DNA from: Pseudomonadales bacterium
Lineage (GTDB): Bacteria; Pseudomonadota; Gammaproteobacteria; Pseudomonadales; Azotimanducaceae
NCBI GenBank assembly: GCA_019090615.1
Contig: JAHRVQ010000034.1
Span: forward strand, 1 to 53,062
DNA: 53,062 nt
Reading direction: 5' to 3'
In this document: in pieces, positions 11,918 to 19,320 of the stretch
How the letters are laid out: each line of letters starts with the position of its first letter
Position numbering within the stretch: position 1 is the first letter of the stretch
Made by a program: the position numbers and the translations under genes
The notes under the pieces: model-generated
The model's input: the letters and a program-made list of their open reading frames with translations, nothing else
Told to the model about the DNA's origin: nothing
The model's database searches: none

Positions 11918-12805
11918 ATGTCTGCTGCAGCTAAAATTTCATTTATTGTACCGGCCGCTGGTAAGGGTCTGCGGATGGCGGCAAATGTGCCAAAACAGTA
12001 TTTGCGGTTGGCGGGACAACCGGTATTACAACATACCCTGGAACGGCTACTCGCCTGCAAACCCGATAAGTTGGTATTAGTTGTGGCAAAGGATGACATT
12101 GCCTGGCAAAAGATACCTTGCACTGAGCGTTGTATTATTGCCGAGGGCGGTGCTAGCCGTGCTGAATCTGTCCTGAATGGACTGCAGCACCTGGACGATG
12201 CTGTGGATAACTGGGTACTGGTTCATGATAGCGTAAGGCCCTGTGTGCGCGCTGCAGATATTCAACGATTAATTAGTTCTGTGGTCGCCAGTTCATCACA
12301 GGGTTTTTCTGCTGGCGGCTTATTGGGTACAGCTATTACAGATACTCTAAAGCATATTCAGTTGCATGAGAGTGAGCTGCATGAAAGTGAGCTGCATGAG
12401 AGTGACTTTGGCGATTCGGACCAGGTGGCGAAAACTTCCGGCGCAGCGGCCTCTAATGCAGCGGCTCCCAGCACGGTGGTTGCCAAAACTCTGCCCAGAG
12501 AGGCGTATTGGCTAGCTCAGACGCCGCAAATGTTTTCTACTCGGTTATTACGTCAGGCACTCAACGAGACTAAACGTCGCGCTATTACAATCACTGATGA
12601 GGCCTCGGCCATAGAACAACTTGGGCATCAGCCGCTGATGGTGGCAGGTAATCCTGATAATCTTAAGATTACCACCCAGCCCGATATGCTGCTGGCAGGG
12701 TTTTATTTACAGCAGCAACAATTAGAACTCGCCTTTGAGGGGCAATTAACACCGGCCAACGGGATTCAGACAATGATATCTAAGTCGTTAGGGGACTCAG
12801 ATTGA
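11918..12805 (+). CDS. ispD: 2-C-methyl-D-erythritol 4-phosphate cytidylyltransferase with a repeat-bearing insertion
   Basis: IspD makes CDP-methylerythritol from MEP and CTP in the non-mevalonate isoprenoid pathway. Conserved elements are the CTP-binding VPAAGKGLRM loop, PKQYLRLAGQPVLQHTL, EGGASRAESVLNGL, VLVHDSVRPCV, YWLAQTPQMF and TDEASAIEQLG. At 295 residues it is longer than the usual 225-240. The extra length is mainly about 40 residues inserted after DTLKHIQ (near residue 148), where other enzymes have a short loop. The insert begins with three copies of LHESE or LHESD and then an Ala/Ser-rich stretch. The catalytic core is intact, so the enzyme is probably active. It overlaps ispF by 4 bases. 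Confidence 0.95.
   Translation: MSAAAKISFIVPAAGKGLRMAANVPKQYLRLAGQPVLQHTLERLLACKPDKLVLVVAKDDIAWQKIPCTERCIIAEGGASRAESVLNGLQHLDDAVDNWVLVHDSVRPCVRAADIQRLISSVVASSSQGFSAGGLLGTAITDTLKHIQLHESELHESELHESDFGDSDQVAKTSGAAASNAAAPSTVVAKTLPREAYWLAQTPQMFSTRLLRQALNETKRRAITITDEASAIEQLGHQPLMVAGNPDNLKITTQPDMLLAGFYLQQQQLELAFEGQLTPANGIQTMISKSLGDSD
12362..12406 (+). repeat. 15-bp in-frame tandem repeat inside ispD
   Basis: Three copies of a 15-bp unit (consensus CTGCATGAGAGTGAG) lie at 12362-12376, 12377-12391 and 12392-12406, with one or two differences each. They encode LHESE, LHESE and LHESD, so the unit length keeps the reading frame. The array forms the start of the insertion in IspD. Confidence 0.95.
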
Positions 12806-13281
12806 GGATAGGTTCTGGCTTCGATGCGCACCGGTATGGTGATGTTTCCGCGGGCTATATAGTTATCGGTGGGGTTCAGGTTCCCTATCATCGGCAGGTT
12901 CTGGCACATTCGGATGGTGATGTGCTGCTGCATGCGCTTTGCGATGCTTTGTTGGGTGCACTGGCGCTTGGTGATATAGGGAAACATTTTCCGGATACTG
13001 ACGGCGAATATAAAAATGCCAATAGCCGAGATTTATTGCGGGCCACCTATGTAAAACTCGCTGCGCAAAATTATTTTCTTATTAATGCCGATCTTACCTT
13101 GATTGCTGAGGCGCCAAAAATAAGTCGTTACGTTGACATGATGCGGCAAAATATCAGTGCCGATCTATGTGTCGATCTGGATGCGATTAGTGTTAAAGCA
13201 ACGACTACTGAGAAACTGGGTTTTATTGGCCGTGAGGAAGGGCTGGCTGCGCAGGCTACGGTTTTGTTGGCACCAGCGTGA
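12802..13281 (+). CDS. ispF: 2-C-methyl-D-erythritol 2,4-cyclodiphosphate synthase
   Basis: IspF closes the cyclic diphosphate ring in the MEP isoprenoid pathway. The 159-residue protein has the zinc-binding GSGFDAHRY motif at its N terminus, LAHSDGDVLLHALCDALLGA, GDIGKHFPDTD and the C-terminal KATTTEKLGFIGREEG. Translation starts at a TTG that overlaps the ispD stop by 4 bases (TTGA), so the two genes are translationally coupled. truD overlaps its own stop by 4 bases in turn. Confidence 0.97.
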   Translation: MRIGSGFDAHRYGDVSAGYIVIGGVQVPYHRQVLAHSDGDVLLHALCDALLGALALGDIGKHFPDTDGEYKNANSRDLLRATYVKLAAQNYFLINADLTLIAEAPKISRYVDMMRQNISADLCVDLDAISVKATTTEKLGFIGREEGLAAQATVLLAPA

Positions 13282-14273
13282 GTTATTCAATTGATTTTAA
13301 ACGGGCCTACGGAGCCGTGCTTGGGCAGGGGTCTATTCGCCAGCAGCCCGAAGATTTTAAGGTGACTGAAATACTAGGTTTCGAGCCCTGTGGTGAGGGT
13401 GAACATCTTTATTTGTTGGTAAACAAAATTGGTGCAAATACGGGTTGGGTTGGTGAACAATTGGCTAGATTTTTAGGCCTAAGGCATTTTGATGTAGGTT
13501 ATGCTGGCAAGAAAGATCGGCATGCAGTGACTCAGCAATGGTTTAGTTGTTGGTTGCCAGACAGGCCGGAAATCGATTGGTCGAAATTTAGCGTTGAAGG
13601 CGTAGAAATATTAAAAGCGGTGCGGCACCTTAAAAAGTTACGCCATGGAGTTCATGTTGGAAATCGATTTGAGCTAAAAATTAAGGCGTTTGACTTTAGT
13701 GCACCAGGTTCGCCGGATCATCGAGGTACTGGACCTGATGAGTCTGCGTACGCGAGTGTCGAGGCCCACAATAAACAGCTATTAGAAGAACGATTGCGAT
13801 TAATCGCCGACCAAGGTTTCCCAAATTATTTTGGCCCGCAGCGGTTTGGCCATAACGGGCAAAATTTGCTTTGTGCCGATGAATTGTTTCGCGGAGATAA
13901 AGTTAATCGGAAAAAGAAAGGTTTATATCTGTCCGCCGCAAGATCTTATATATTTAATCGTGAATTGGAAAAAAAGATCCAGGCCGTTGCTTGGCAAAGA
14001 TCTGAATCTTTGTGGTTATATGGCCTGGCGCCACATCGAGACATTATTATCCCGCCCCTGGCTGCTGAGTTTTCTAATTGGGCTGACGGATTAGAACGAT
14101 TGGGTGTTAAAGCAATGCAACGGGACCTGGTTGCCTATCCCACAGAGATGGACTGGGCGTATACAGGCGATGTACTGGAACTTGAATTTTGTCTGCCTCG
14201 AAGTGCCTATGCTACTAGTCTGTTGCATGAACTTATCGACTATGTCGATGAGTCGGTTATGGCACACGGATGA
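13278..14273 (+). CDS. truD: tRNA pseudouridine(13) synthase TruD
   Basis: TruD makes pseudouridine 13 in tRNA-Glu. The 331-residue protein has QQPEDFKVTEILGFEP at the N terminus and the catalytic motif YAGKKDRHAVT with Asp80, the same position as in E. coli. It also has the family segment FPNYFGPQRFGHNGQNL and the late SAYATSLLHELI block. It starts with GTG overlapping the ispF stop. In pseudomonads surE would follow; here the next gene is pcm after about 70 bases. Confidence 0.96.
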   Translation: MSYSIDFKRAYGAVLGQGSIRQQPEDFKVTEILGFEPCGEGEHLYLLVNKIGANTGWVGEQLARFLGLRHFDVGYAGKKDRHAVTQQWFSCWLPDRPEIDWSKFSVEGVEILKAVRHLKKLRHGVHVGNRFELKIKAFDFSAPGSPDHRGTGPDESAYASVEAHNKQLLEERLRLIADQGFPNYFGPQRFGHNGQNLLCADELFRGDKVNRKKKGLYLSAARSYIFNRELEKKIQAVAWQRSESLWLYGLAPHRDIIIPPLAAEFSNWADGLERLGVKAMQRDLVAYPTEMDWAYTGDVLELEFCLPRSAYATSLLHELIDYVDESVMAHG

Positions 14274-14344
14274 ATCGTATGGATGAATACAGAAAACGGA
14301 GCCAAATTGTAGAATGAATCGCCTTAATGAAAAGGAGCATCGCA

Positions 14345-15007
14345 GTGGTTAATCCGCTTGACCTCAAAGGGAGCGGTATGACTTCGCAGCGCACCCGAAG
14401 CAGATTAGTGGCGCGTTTGCGAGAGCAGGGCATTACAGATGAACGCGTACTTGAGGCGATCAATTCGACGCCGAGGCATGTATTTGTTGATGAAGCACTT
14501 TCTCACCGCGCCTATGAAGATACGGCGTTACCCATTGGTTTTAATCAAACTATCTCCCAGCCTTATATCGTGGCTCGTATGACGGAAAGCCTGCTGGCCG
14601 GAGGTCCGCTTAAAAAGGTATTGGAAATTGGCACAGGGTCGGGTTATCAGACGGCGATTTTGGCGCAAGTCGTTGACCGAGTGTTCACTATTGAACGAGT
14701 ACAGGGATTATATGAACGAGCCAAATCTATATTAAAACTACTTAAACAAAAAAATATTGTTTATAAATATGATGATGGCAACGTTGGCTGGCAGGAGCGC
14801 GGGCCCTTCGACGGCATTATCGTTACTGCCTCGCCGCGGCTGATACCAGAGGGACTGGCTGCGCAGTTGGCCATAGGTGGGCGGTTGGTTATCCCAGTAG
14901 GGGATGAAACCCAGCAATTAAAATTGATCACGGCGACCGCCCAGGGGTTTGATACTGAGACGCTAGAGACTGTGCGGTTCGTACCGCTGCTTAGTGGCAA
15001 GGTCTAA
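14345..15007 (+). CDS. pcm: protein-L-isoaspartate O-methyltransferase
   Basis: Pcm methylates L-isoaspartyl residues in aged proteins so that they can return to normal aspartate. The family blocks are all present: [44 protein letters not shown], the SAM-binding [16 protein letters not shown], and GGRLVIPVG. An ATG at 14327 opens the frame. GTG at 14345 has AAGGAG 7 bases upstream and is the better start, giving 220 residues; an ATG at 14378 (MTSQRTR) would match the shorter pseudomonad proteins. It is part of the truD-pcm-nlpD-rpoS stress-survival neighbourhood. Confidence 0.95.
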   Translation: MVNPLDLKGSGMTSQRTRSRLVARLREQGITDERVLEAINSTPRHVFVDEALSHRAYEDTALPIGFNQTISQPYIVARMTESLLAGGPLKKVLEIGTGSGYQTAILAQVVDRVFTIERVQGLYERAKSILKLLKQKNIVYKYDDGNVGWQERGPFDGIIVTASPRLIPEGLAAQLAIGGRLVIPVGDETQQLKLITATAQGFDTETLETVRFVPLLSGKV

Positions 15008-15111
15008 TATCCAAGGTGTTTATCGTTGCCCTGAGACTTAATTTAAAATGGTTCGACTGGGGGTTGGTTACATTGCGGTGTGGTAGAGCAATTTCAAAAT
15101 AGAGTAGGTAT

Positions 15112-16053
15112 ATGCAGCAAAAGGTTCGTTTGTTTATCATTGGTATGGTCATGGGCGCAGCGGAAGTGGTGCCGGGTGTTTCGGGCGGCACGATTGCCTT
15201 TATCACAGGTATTTATGAGCGGTTGCTCAACGGTATTAAGTGTTTTAAGCCATCTATTCTACTCAATCTCAAAGATAAAGGGATAGTCAAAACCTGGCAG
15301 GAAGTGGATGCTACTTTTCTGTTGTTGCTGTTTGCAGGGATGGGGCTTTCGATACTTTTATTTGCCCGCGGGGTTGGTTATCTTTTGCTTACACAGCCAA
15401 TTTTTATCTGGTCATTTTTCTTTGGTCTAGTGCTTGCTTCGGTGTGGCTGGTGGGACGGCAAATTTCATGTTTTGGGTGGGATTTAGTACTTTGGGTTTG
15501 TCTGGGCGCTGGTTTTGGAATATTTATTACCTCTCTTGCGCCCCTGCAGCTTGCGCCTGGCAGCTTATTTATTTTTTGTGCTGGCGCGGTCGCTGTTTGT
15601 GCATGGATTTTACCAGGTCTGTCTGGCAGCTTTATTTTGTTAATCCTGGGTTTATACCATCACCTTATTGAAGCTATTCGTTCATTCGATCTGGTGTTCC
15701 TGTTTACTCTTGCTGCCGGTATGGTCATCGGGATTGTATCTTTCGCCCATGTTTTGTCCGATCTACTAGCTAAGTATAAAAACCAGACCTTAAGCGTTTT
15801 AACGGGCTTTATGTTGGGATCATTGGTTAAGCTATGGCCCTGGAAACAGACTTTAAGTTATCAGTTGAAACCTGATGGGCAAAAAATCCCGCTGATACAG
15901 GAGCCAATTTCTCCTTTGGTTTATGCGGATCTGACTGGCGGAAATATTGAGCCTTTGATGGCAAGTGTCGGTTTACTACTGGGTCTCATCAGTGTAGTCG
16001 GTTTGAATGTGCTGGCAAACTACAAAGCTGTTAGTAGGGCTACGGCAGAATAA
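15112..16053 (+). CDS. DUF368 membrane protein, PopT-type polyprenyl-phosphate transporter
   Basis: This 313-residue protein is strongly hydrophobic with about eight membrane segments. It begins with the DUF368 signature GMVMGAAEVVPGVSGGTIAFITGIYERLL, which I describe here in shortened form: E-x-x-PGVSGGT. A second internal copy of the motif, LPGLSGSFILLILG near residue 167, fits the inverted repeat of this family. DUF368 proteins have been reported as undecaprenyl-phosphate translocases (PopT) that return the lipid carrier across the inner membrane. The substrate here is inferred from family alone. It lies between pcm and nlpD, beside genes of envelope and stress function, with its own spacing on both sides (104 and 127 bases). 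Confidence 0.88.
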   Translation: MQQKVRLFIIGMVMGAAEVVPGVSGGTIAFITGIYERLLNGIKCFKPSILLNLKDKGIVKTWQEVDATFLLLLFAGMGLSILLFARGVGYLLLTQPIFIWSFFFGLVLASVWLVGRQISCFGWDLVLWVCLGAGFGIFITSLAPLQLAPGSLFIFCAGAVAVCAWILPGLSGSFILLILGLYHHLIEAIRSFDLVFLFTLAAGMVIGIVSFAHVLSDLLAKYKNQTLSVLTGFMLGSLVKLWPWKQTLSYQLKPDGQKIPLIQEPISPLVYADLTGGNIEPLMASVGLLLGLISVVGLNVLANYKAVSRATAE

Positions 16054-16096
16054 TTAATAATTGTCTCTAATAGGCGATAAAGCTTAGACCTTTTTG

Positions 16097-16112
16097 AACA
16101 ATATATATTGTT
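16097..16112. promoter_or_regulatory. perfect 16-bp palindrome upstream of nlpD
   Basis: AACAATATATATTGTT is a perfect palindrome, centred about 75 bases before the nlpD start. Its size and position would fit a dimeric regulator site, but AT-rich palindromes also arise by chance. No regulator is assigned. Confidence 0.4.
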
Positions 16113-16180
16113 TTATCATGCAAAAATAAGATAATGAAAAGGGTCGGGTCTAGAAAAATTGTGGAATTTGAGCGGAGAAC

Positions 16181-16912
16181 ATGCAGAGCAAGCGTCAATT
16201 TTTTGGAATACTTGTATTGACACAATTGTTGCTTAGCGGGTGTCAGTTAGGTGGCGGTTATGCCCCCGTAGCAACCATTGGGCAACGAGGTGCCGTGCAT
16301 CAGGTTGTTAAGGGCGATACGTTATACTCGATTGCGTTTACTTATGGCATTGATTTTAAGCGGTTAGCGGCTGCAAATGGCATAAAACCCCCCTATATTA
16401 TTCACCCAGAGCAAAATATCAGGCTGTTTATTAAAGGTGCCAGGAAGAAAAAGGAGCGTCAAAAAATTGTTGCCAAAAGGTCCTCGACAAATACCCGTGC
16501 GGCTACTAAAAGTGAAAGTCAATACTCAAATATAAACTGGCGATGGCCGATAGACGGTAAAGTCGTCAGGGGTTTTGCTTTGACTGGAAAGATAAATAAG
16601 GGTGTTGATATTCGGGCTAGATTAGGGGAATCTGTGAACTCAGCAGCCGACGGTGTAGTGGTTTACGCAGGCGGCGGTTTGAGAGGATACGGAAAGCTGG
16701 TAATCGTAAAACACAGTGATAGTTTCTTAAGTGCTTACGGTCATAATCGGATTATTCTTGTAAAAGAAGGAGATAAAGTTAAAGGCGGCGACATAGTTGC
16801 CGAAATAGGTTCTAGTGGGCTGAATCAACAAATGCTGCATTTTGAGATTCGGCGAGACGGCAAGCCAGAGGATCCAATGTTCTATTTGCCCAATAGAAGT
16901 GGAGCGCTCTGA
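16181..16912 (+). CDS. nlpD: NlpD-type lipoprotein, amidase activator with LysM and degenerate M23 domain
   Basis: NlpD is an envelope lipoprotein that activates the AmiC cell-wall amidase during division. A lipoprotein signal peptide ends in the lipobox LLSGC with Cys21. A LysM domain follows at about residues 40-85 (HQVVKGDTLYSIAFTYG to NIRLFI). A Lys/Arg-rich linker leads to a LytM/M23 domain at about residues 120-235. The catalytic M23 ligands look lost: the HxxxD position reads NKGVD and the HxH position reads MLH. That is expected of a non-enzymatic activator. A GGAG ribosome site precedes the ATG. rpoS follows, and in related bacteria the main rpoS promoter lies inside nlpD. Confidence 0.94.
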   Translation: MQSKRQFFGILVLTQLLLSGCQLGGGYAPVATIGQRGAVHQVVKGDTLYSIAFTYGIDFKRLAAANGIKPPYIIHPEQNIRLFIKGARKKKERQKIVAKRSSTNTRAATKSESQYSNINWRWPIDGKVVRGFALTGKINKGVDIRARLGESVNSAADGVVVYAGGGLRGYGKLVIVKHSDSFLSAYGHNRIILVKEGDKVKGGDIVAEIGSSGLNQQMLHFEIRRDGKPEDPMFYLPNRSGAL

Positions 16913-16921
16913 CAATCAAGG

Positions 16922-16941
16922 CAACTAGCGGGATCTAGTTG
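16922..16941 (+). promoter_or_regulatory. stem-loop in the nlpD-rpoS gap
   Basis: CAACTAG and CTAGTTG form perfect 7-bp arms around a 6-base loop (CGGGAT), starting 10 bases after the nlpD stop and about 100 bases before the rpoS ATG. There is no U-run, so it is more likely a feature of the rpoS leader than a terminator. Confidence 0.4.
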
Positions 16942-17043
16942 TCGTTGAAATGGCGAACCAGCGCGGTTCTTGTCTCGGTATTATATGCCGGTTAGATAAA
17001 CAGGAAGCGCTTGAATGGAACAACATTACACAGGACTAATGCA

Positions 17044-18039
17044 ATGGCACTACACACGGAAAACATAACGCAATCTGAAGAGCCCATAACCATAGCTCGA
17101 ATGCCCGAGGCTGATGTAAAAAAAGCTAAAAAGGCAGGAAGAAAAAAAACAGCGAGTAAAAAAAGTGAAGACACAACGACGACCTCTGGGGCAAAAAAGG
17201 TCGCAAAAAACCTTGATGCAACCCAGCTCTACTTAAATGAAATTGGATTTTCTCCCCTACTAACCCCCGATGAAGAAGTTTATTTTGCCCGCCAGGCACT
17301 ACGTGGTGTCGCGTCTGGTCGGAAACGTATGATTGAAAGCAATCTGCGTTTAGTGGTTAAAATTTCTCGACGATATCTTAATCGGGGATTGTCACTACTA
17401 GACTTAATTGAAGAAGGCAATCTCGGTTTAATACGCGCTGTTGAAAAATTTGATCCCGAACGAGGCTTCAGATTCTCGACCTATGCGACCTGGTGGATCA
17501 GGCAGACCATAGAGCGGGCCATTATGAATCAAACACGCACCATACGTCTGCCCATTCATGTGGTTAAGGAACTGAATGTCTATCTTCGAGCGGCAAGAGA
17601 GCTATCCCAGAAGCTGGATCATGAACCGAGCCATGAAGAAATAGCGGATCTGTTGGACAAGCCGGTTGCGGATGTTAAACGTATGATGGGGCTTAACGAA
17701 CGAGTCACGTCCGTTGATACACCATTAGGCCCTGATTCTGATCGTTCTATACTTGATACGGTGCCAGATGTGCGTCAGGCAGACCCTGCAGAAAAACTAC
17801 AGGACTCTGATCTAAGGGCGAATATAGACCATTGGTTAACGGAACTGTCTGAAAAACAGCGAGAAGTTATTTCCAGGCGTTTTGGTCTTCGCGGCTATGA
17901 AATGAGTACTCTTGAAGAAGTTGGCCATGAAATAGGTTTGACCAGAGAGCGGGTGCGCCAGATTCAGGTAGAAGCGTTGAAGCGACTACGGGATACTATG
18001 GAAAAACAGGGCTTGTCAGCCGATGCGATTTTTCAGTAG
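17044..18039 (+). CDS. rpoS: RNA polymerase sigma factor RpoS
   Basis: RpoS is the sigma factor for stationary phase and general stress. Region 1.2 begins with [17 protein letters not shown]. Region 2 contains the near-invariant [26 protein letters not shown] and the [20 protein letters not shown] core (each abbreviated by its key residues here: [18 protein letters not shown] and [14 protein letters not shown]). Region 4 ends with the helix-turn-helix [19 protein letters not shown]. The open frame reaches back to a TTG at 17011. ATG at 17044 (MALHTEN) has AGGA 8 bases upstream and matches pseudomonad starts, giving 331 residues. The N-terminal 60 residues are unusually lysine-rich. Its position after nlpD and before an sRNA and fdxA matches Pseudomonas. 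Confidence 0.97.
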   Translation: MALHTENITQSEEPITIARMPEADVKKAKKAGRKKTASKKSEDTTTTSGAKKVAKNLDATQLYLNEIGFSPLLTPDEEVYFARQALRGVASGRKRMIESNLRLVVKISRRYLNRGLSLLDLIEEGNLGLIRAVEKFDPERGFRFSTYATWWIRQTIERAIMNQTRTIRLPIHVVKELNVYLRAARELSQKLDHEPSHEEIADLLDKPVADVKRMMGLNERVTSVDTPLGPDSDRSILDTVPDVRQADPAEKLQDSDLRANIDHWLTELSEKQREVISRRFGLRGYEMSTLEEVGHEIGLTRERVRQIQVEALKRLRDTMEKQGLSADAIFQ

Positions 18040-18159
18040 TGCGGTGTTAAGCCAATGAAGTTGCAGGATGCCTGGTGTTACCTGATTTTTTAATTGCAGC
18101 ATTTTAATGTCAGGTTTTATGATGCTATTTCCTGGATAGTTGAGTGTAATTGTTAGAAA

Positions 18160-18181
18160 GTGGGGGTTAGTAGGCCCCCGC
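18160..18181 (+). terminator. stem-loop downstream of rpoS
   Basis: GTGGGGG and CCCCCGC pair over 7 bp (one G-U) around TTAGTAGG. TTTGAATAAA follows, so the U-run is weak. It starts 120 bases after the rpoS stop and is the best candidate for the end of the nlpD-rpoS transcript. Confidence 0.55.
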
Positions 18182-18302
18182 TTTGAATAAACCCCTCCTG
18201 CATATTCTAATTGGATGGTATGGCTGGCTAAGTTCCAGTCATACTTCTACGGTTTGAAACTGGTTCGTAGATACCGTAGAGCCTTTTGATTTGAAATTAT
18301 TC

Positions 18303-18340
18303 GTTACCAATTTCTTGTTACCAATTTCTTGTTACCAATT
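18303..18340 (+). repeat. 14-bp tandem repeat between rpoS and the sRNA
   Basis: GTTACCAATTTCTT occurs at 18303-18316 and 18317-18330, followed by a partial third copy at 18331-18340. It is non-coding and lies about 260 bases before the sRNA hairpins. The rest of 18182-18570 is AT-rich, and I see no gene in it. Confidence 0.9.
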
Positions 18341-18599
18341 ACTGCGGCAAATTAAGCTGGGGCAAACTTTTTTTATTCCCTGTGGACGTTATTGTCTAAA
18401 TTGTTTTAGCGCGTTTAGCTGAGGCTTCGGTGGTTAGTTGATAGATATGGCAGGTTTTTTGTGAGAGATATCTGTAATCCGTGTAGGACATTGACCATAG
18501 ATTAGGTTGGTGTTTGAGATAAGTTGTTGATTTTATAGTGGTTATTTTTTTGTCGAAGTTACTGTCAATCAAGGCTGGGTTTGTCCAGCCATTGCCATG

Positions 18600-18750
18600 A
18601 TAGACTGAAACCCCATACAGGATGTAGGGGTACCTAGGATAGGTAAGCTGAACTAACAGGTTTTACGTCAGCGTAGAGTAAACTTAGCAGGGATGCCTGA
18701 AGGGAGTCAGCAAACAGGAAGCGATTCGCCGGTCGTTTCCTGTTTTTTTT
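18600..18750 (+). ncRNA. rsmZ: RsmZ/CsrB-type regulatory small RNA (CsrA/RsmA sponge)
   Basis: Consecutive hairpins present GGA in the loop, the binding pattern of CsrA/RsmA. Hairpin 1 is at 18611-18630 (CCCC-A-UAC, loop AGGAU, GUA-GGGG). Hairpin 2 is at 18631-18645 (UACCU, loop AGGAU, AGGUA). A longer arm pair GCUGA/UCAGC at 18647-18672 encloses ACAGG. Hairpin 4 at 18687-18696 is GCA-GGGA-UGC, and hairpin 5 at 18697-18710 is CUGA, loop AGGGAG, UCAG. An intrinsic terminator containing a further AGGA follows at once. No open frame covers the region. The place, between rpoS and fdxA, is that of Pseudomonas rsmZ. Such RNAs titrate CsrA under GacS/GacA control. The 5' end is not fixed; a weak GacA-box-like TGTAAT-N6-AGGACA lies at 18473-18490. 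An inverted repeat GGCTGG/CCAGCC at 18573-18590 lies just upstream. Confidence 0.82.
18713..18750 (+). terminator. strong intrinsic terminator of the sRNA
   Basis: AACAGGAAGCGA at 18713-18724 pairs with TCGTTTCCTGTT at 18733-18744 over 12 bp (one G-U), with an 8-base loop and a run of eight or more T after the stem. This is a textbook Rho-independent terminator with no protein-coding gene just before it, which independently supports a small RNA gene. Confidence 0.93.
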
Positions 18751-18830
18751 GTAAAAAAATAATTGCTTGTGCTGTTGAGCAAATAAAGCGGTGGCCTACA
18801 TGGGTTGGCCTCCGCCGAATTGGGACTATT

Positions 18831-18882
18831 TAGCGTTCAATTAGCTATACCTAGCGTTCAATTAGCTATACCTAGCGCTCAA
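18831..18882 (-). repeat. 21-bp tandem duplication at the fdxA 3' end
   Basis: A 21-bp unit (plus strand TAGCGTTCAATTAGCTATAC plus one C) occurs at 18831-18851 and 18852-18872. A partial third copy, TAGCGCTCAA, at 18873-18882 is the last codons and stop of fdxA read backwards. The stop-codon region of fdxA therefore appears to have been copied downstream twice. Confidence 0.9.
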
Positions 18883-19195
18883 GGTGCTCCATTTTATCTT
18901 TCACTTCTGCCCAGTCTTCTGCATCGGGTAGTGGGTCTTTCTTTTCTGTGATGTTAGGCCAAACTTCTGCCAACTCTGCATTTAGGTCTAAAAATGGCTG
19001 TTCGGCCTCAGGTAGTTCATCTTCAGAAAAGATAGCGTCGATCGGGCATTCAGGTTCACACAGGGCACAATCAATGCACTCATCGGGATTAATAACAAGA
19101 AAATTTGGCCCTTCGTAAAAGCAATCAACGGGGCAGACTTCAACACAGTCTGTGTGTTTGCATTTAATGCAGGCATCACTCACAACAAAGGTCAT
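18872..19195 (-). CDS. fdxA: 7Fe ferredoxin FdxA
   Basis: This is a small cytoplasmic electron carrier with one 3Fe-4S and one 4Fe-4S cluster. The nine N-terminal cysteines are Cys9, 12, 17, 21, 25, 40, 43, 46 and 50, in the spacing of the Azotobacter FdI/Pseudomonas FdxA family ([20 protein letters not shown] and [17 protein letters not shown]). The C-terminal 50 residues are acidic, as usual. The frame extends to a TTG at 19201, but ATG at 19195 begins the conserved [12 protein letters not shown] and has AAGGA upstream, giving 107 residues. It lies downstream of mutS on the same strand, as in pseudomonads. Confidence 0.97.
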   Translation of the reverse strand: MTFVVSDACIKCKHTDCVEVCPVDCFYEGPNFLVINPDECIDCALCEPECPIDAIFSEDELPEAEQPFLDLNAELAEVWPNITEKKDPLPDAEDWAEVKDKMEHLER

Positions 19196-19320
19196 GGACA
19201 AGATCCTTTTTTAGAAAAGTTAATTAAAATAAAGTTTTTAGAAGCAGAATAATTTTGAAATAAGAAGTAGATCTATTAATAAAGAAAGTATTCTATCATC
19301 TTTTTTTGTCGGGACAAGAA

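Noticed and set aside
18473-18490. GacA-box-like TGTAAT-N6-AGGACA upstream of the sRNA
   Set aside because: The spacing matches the TGTAAG-N6-CTTACA box, but only about 8 of 12 bases agree and it is closer to the RNA than in Pseudomonas. Too weak to list as a site.
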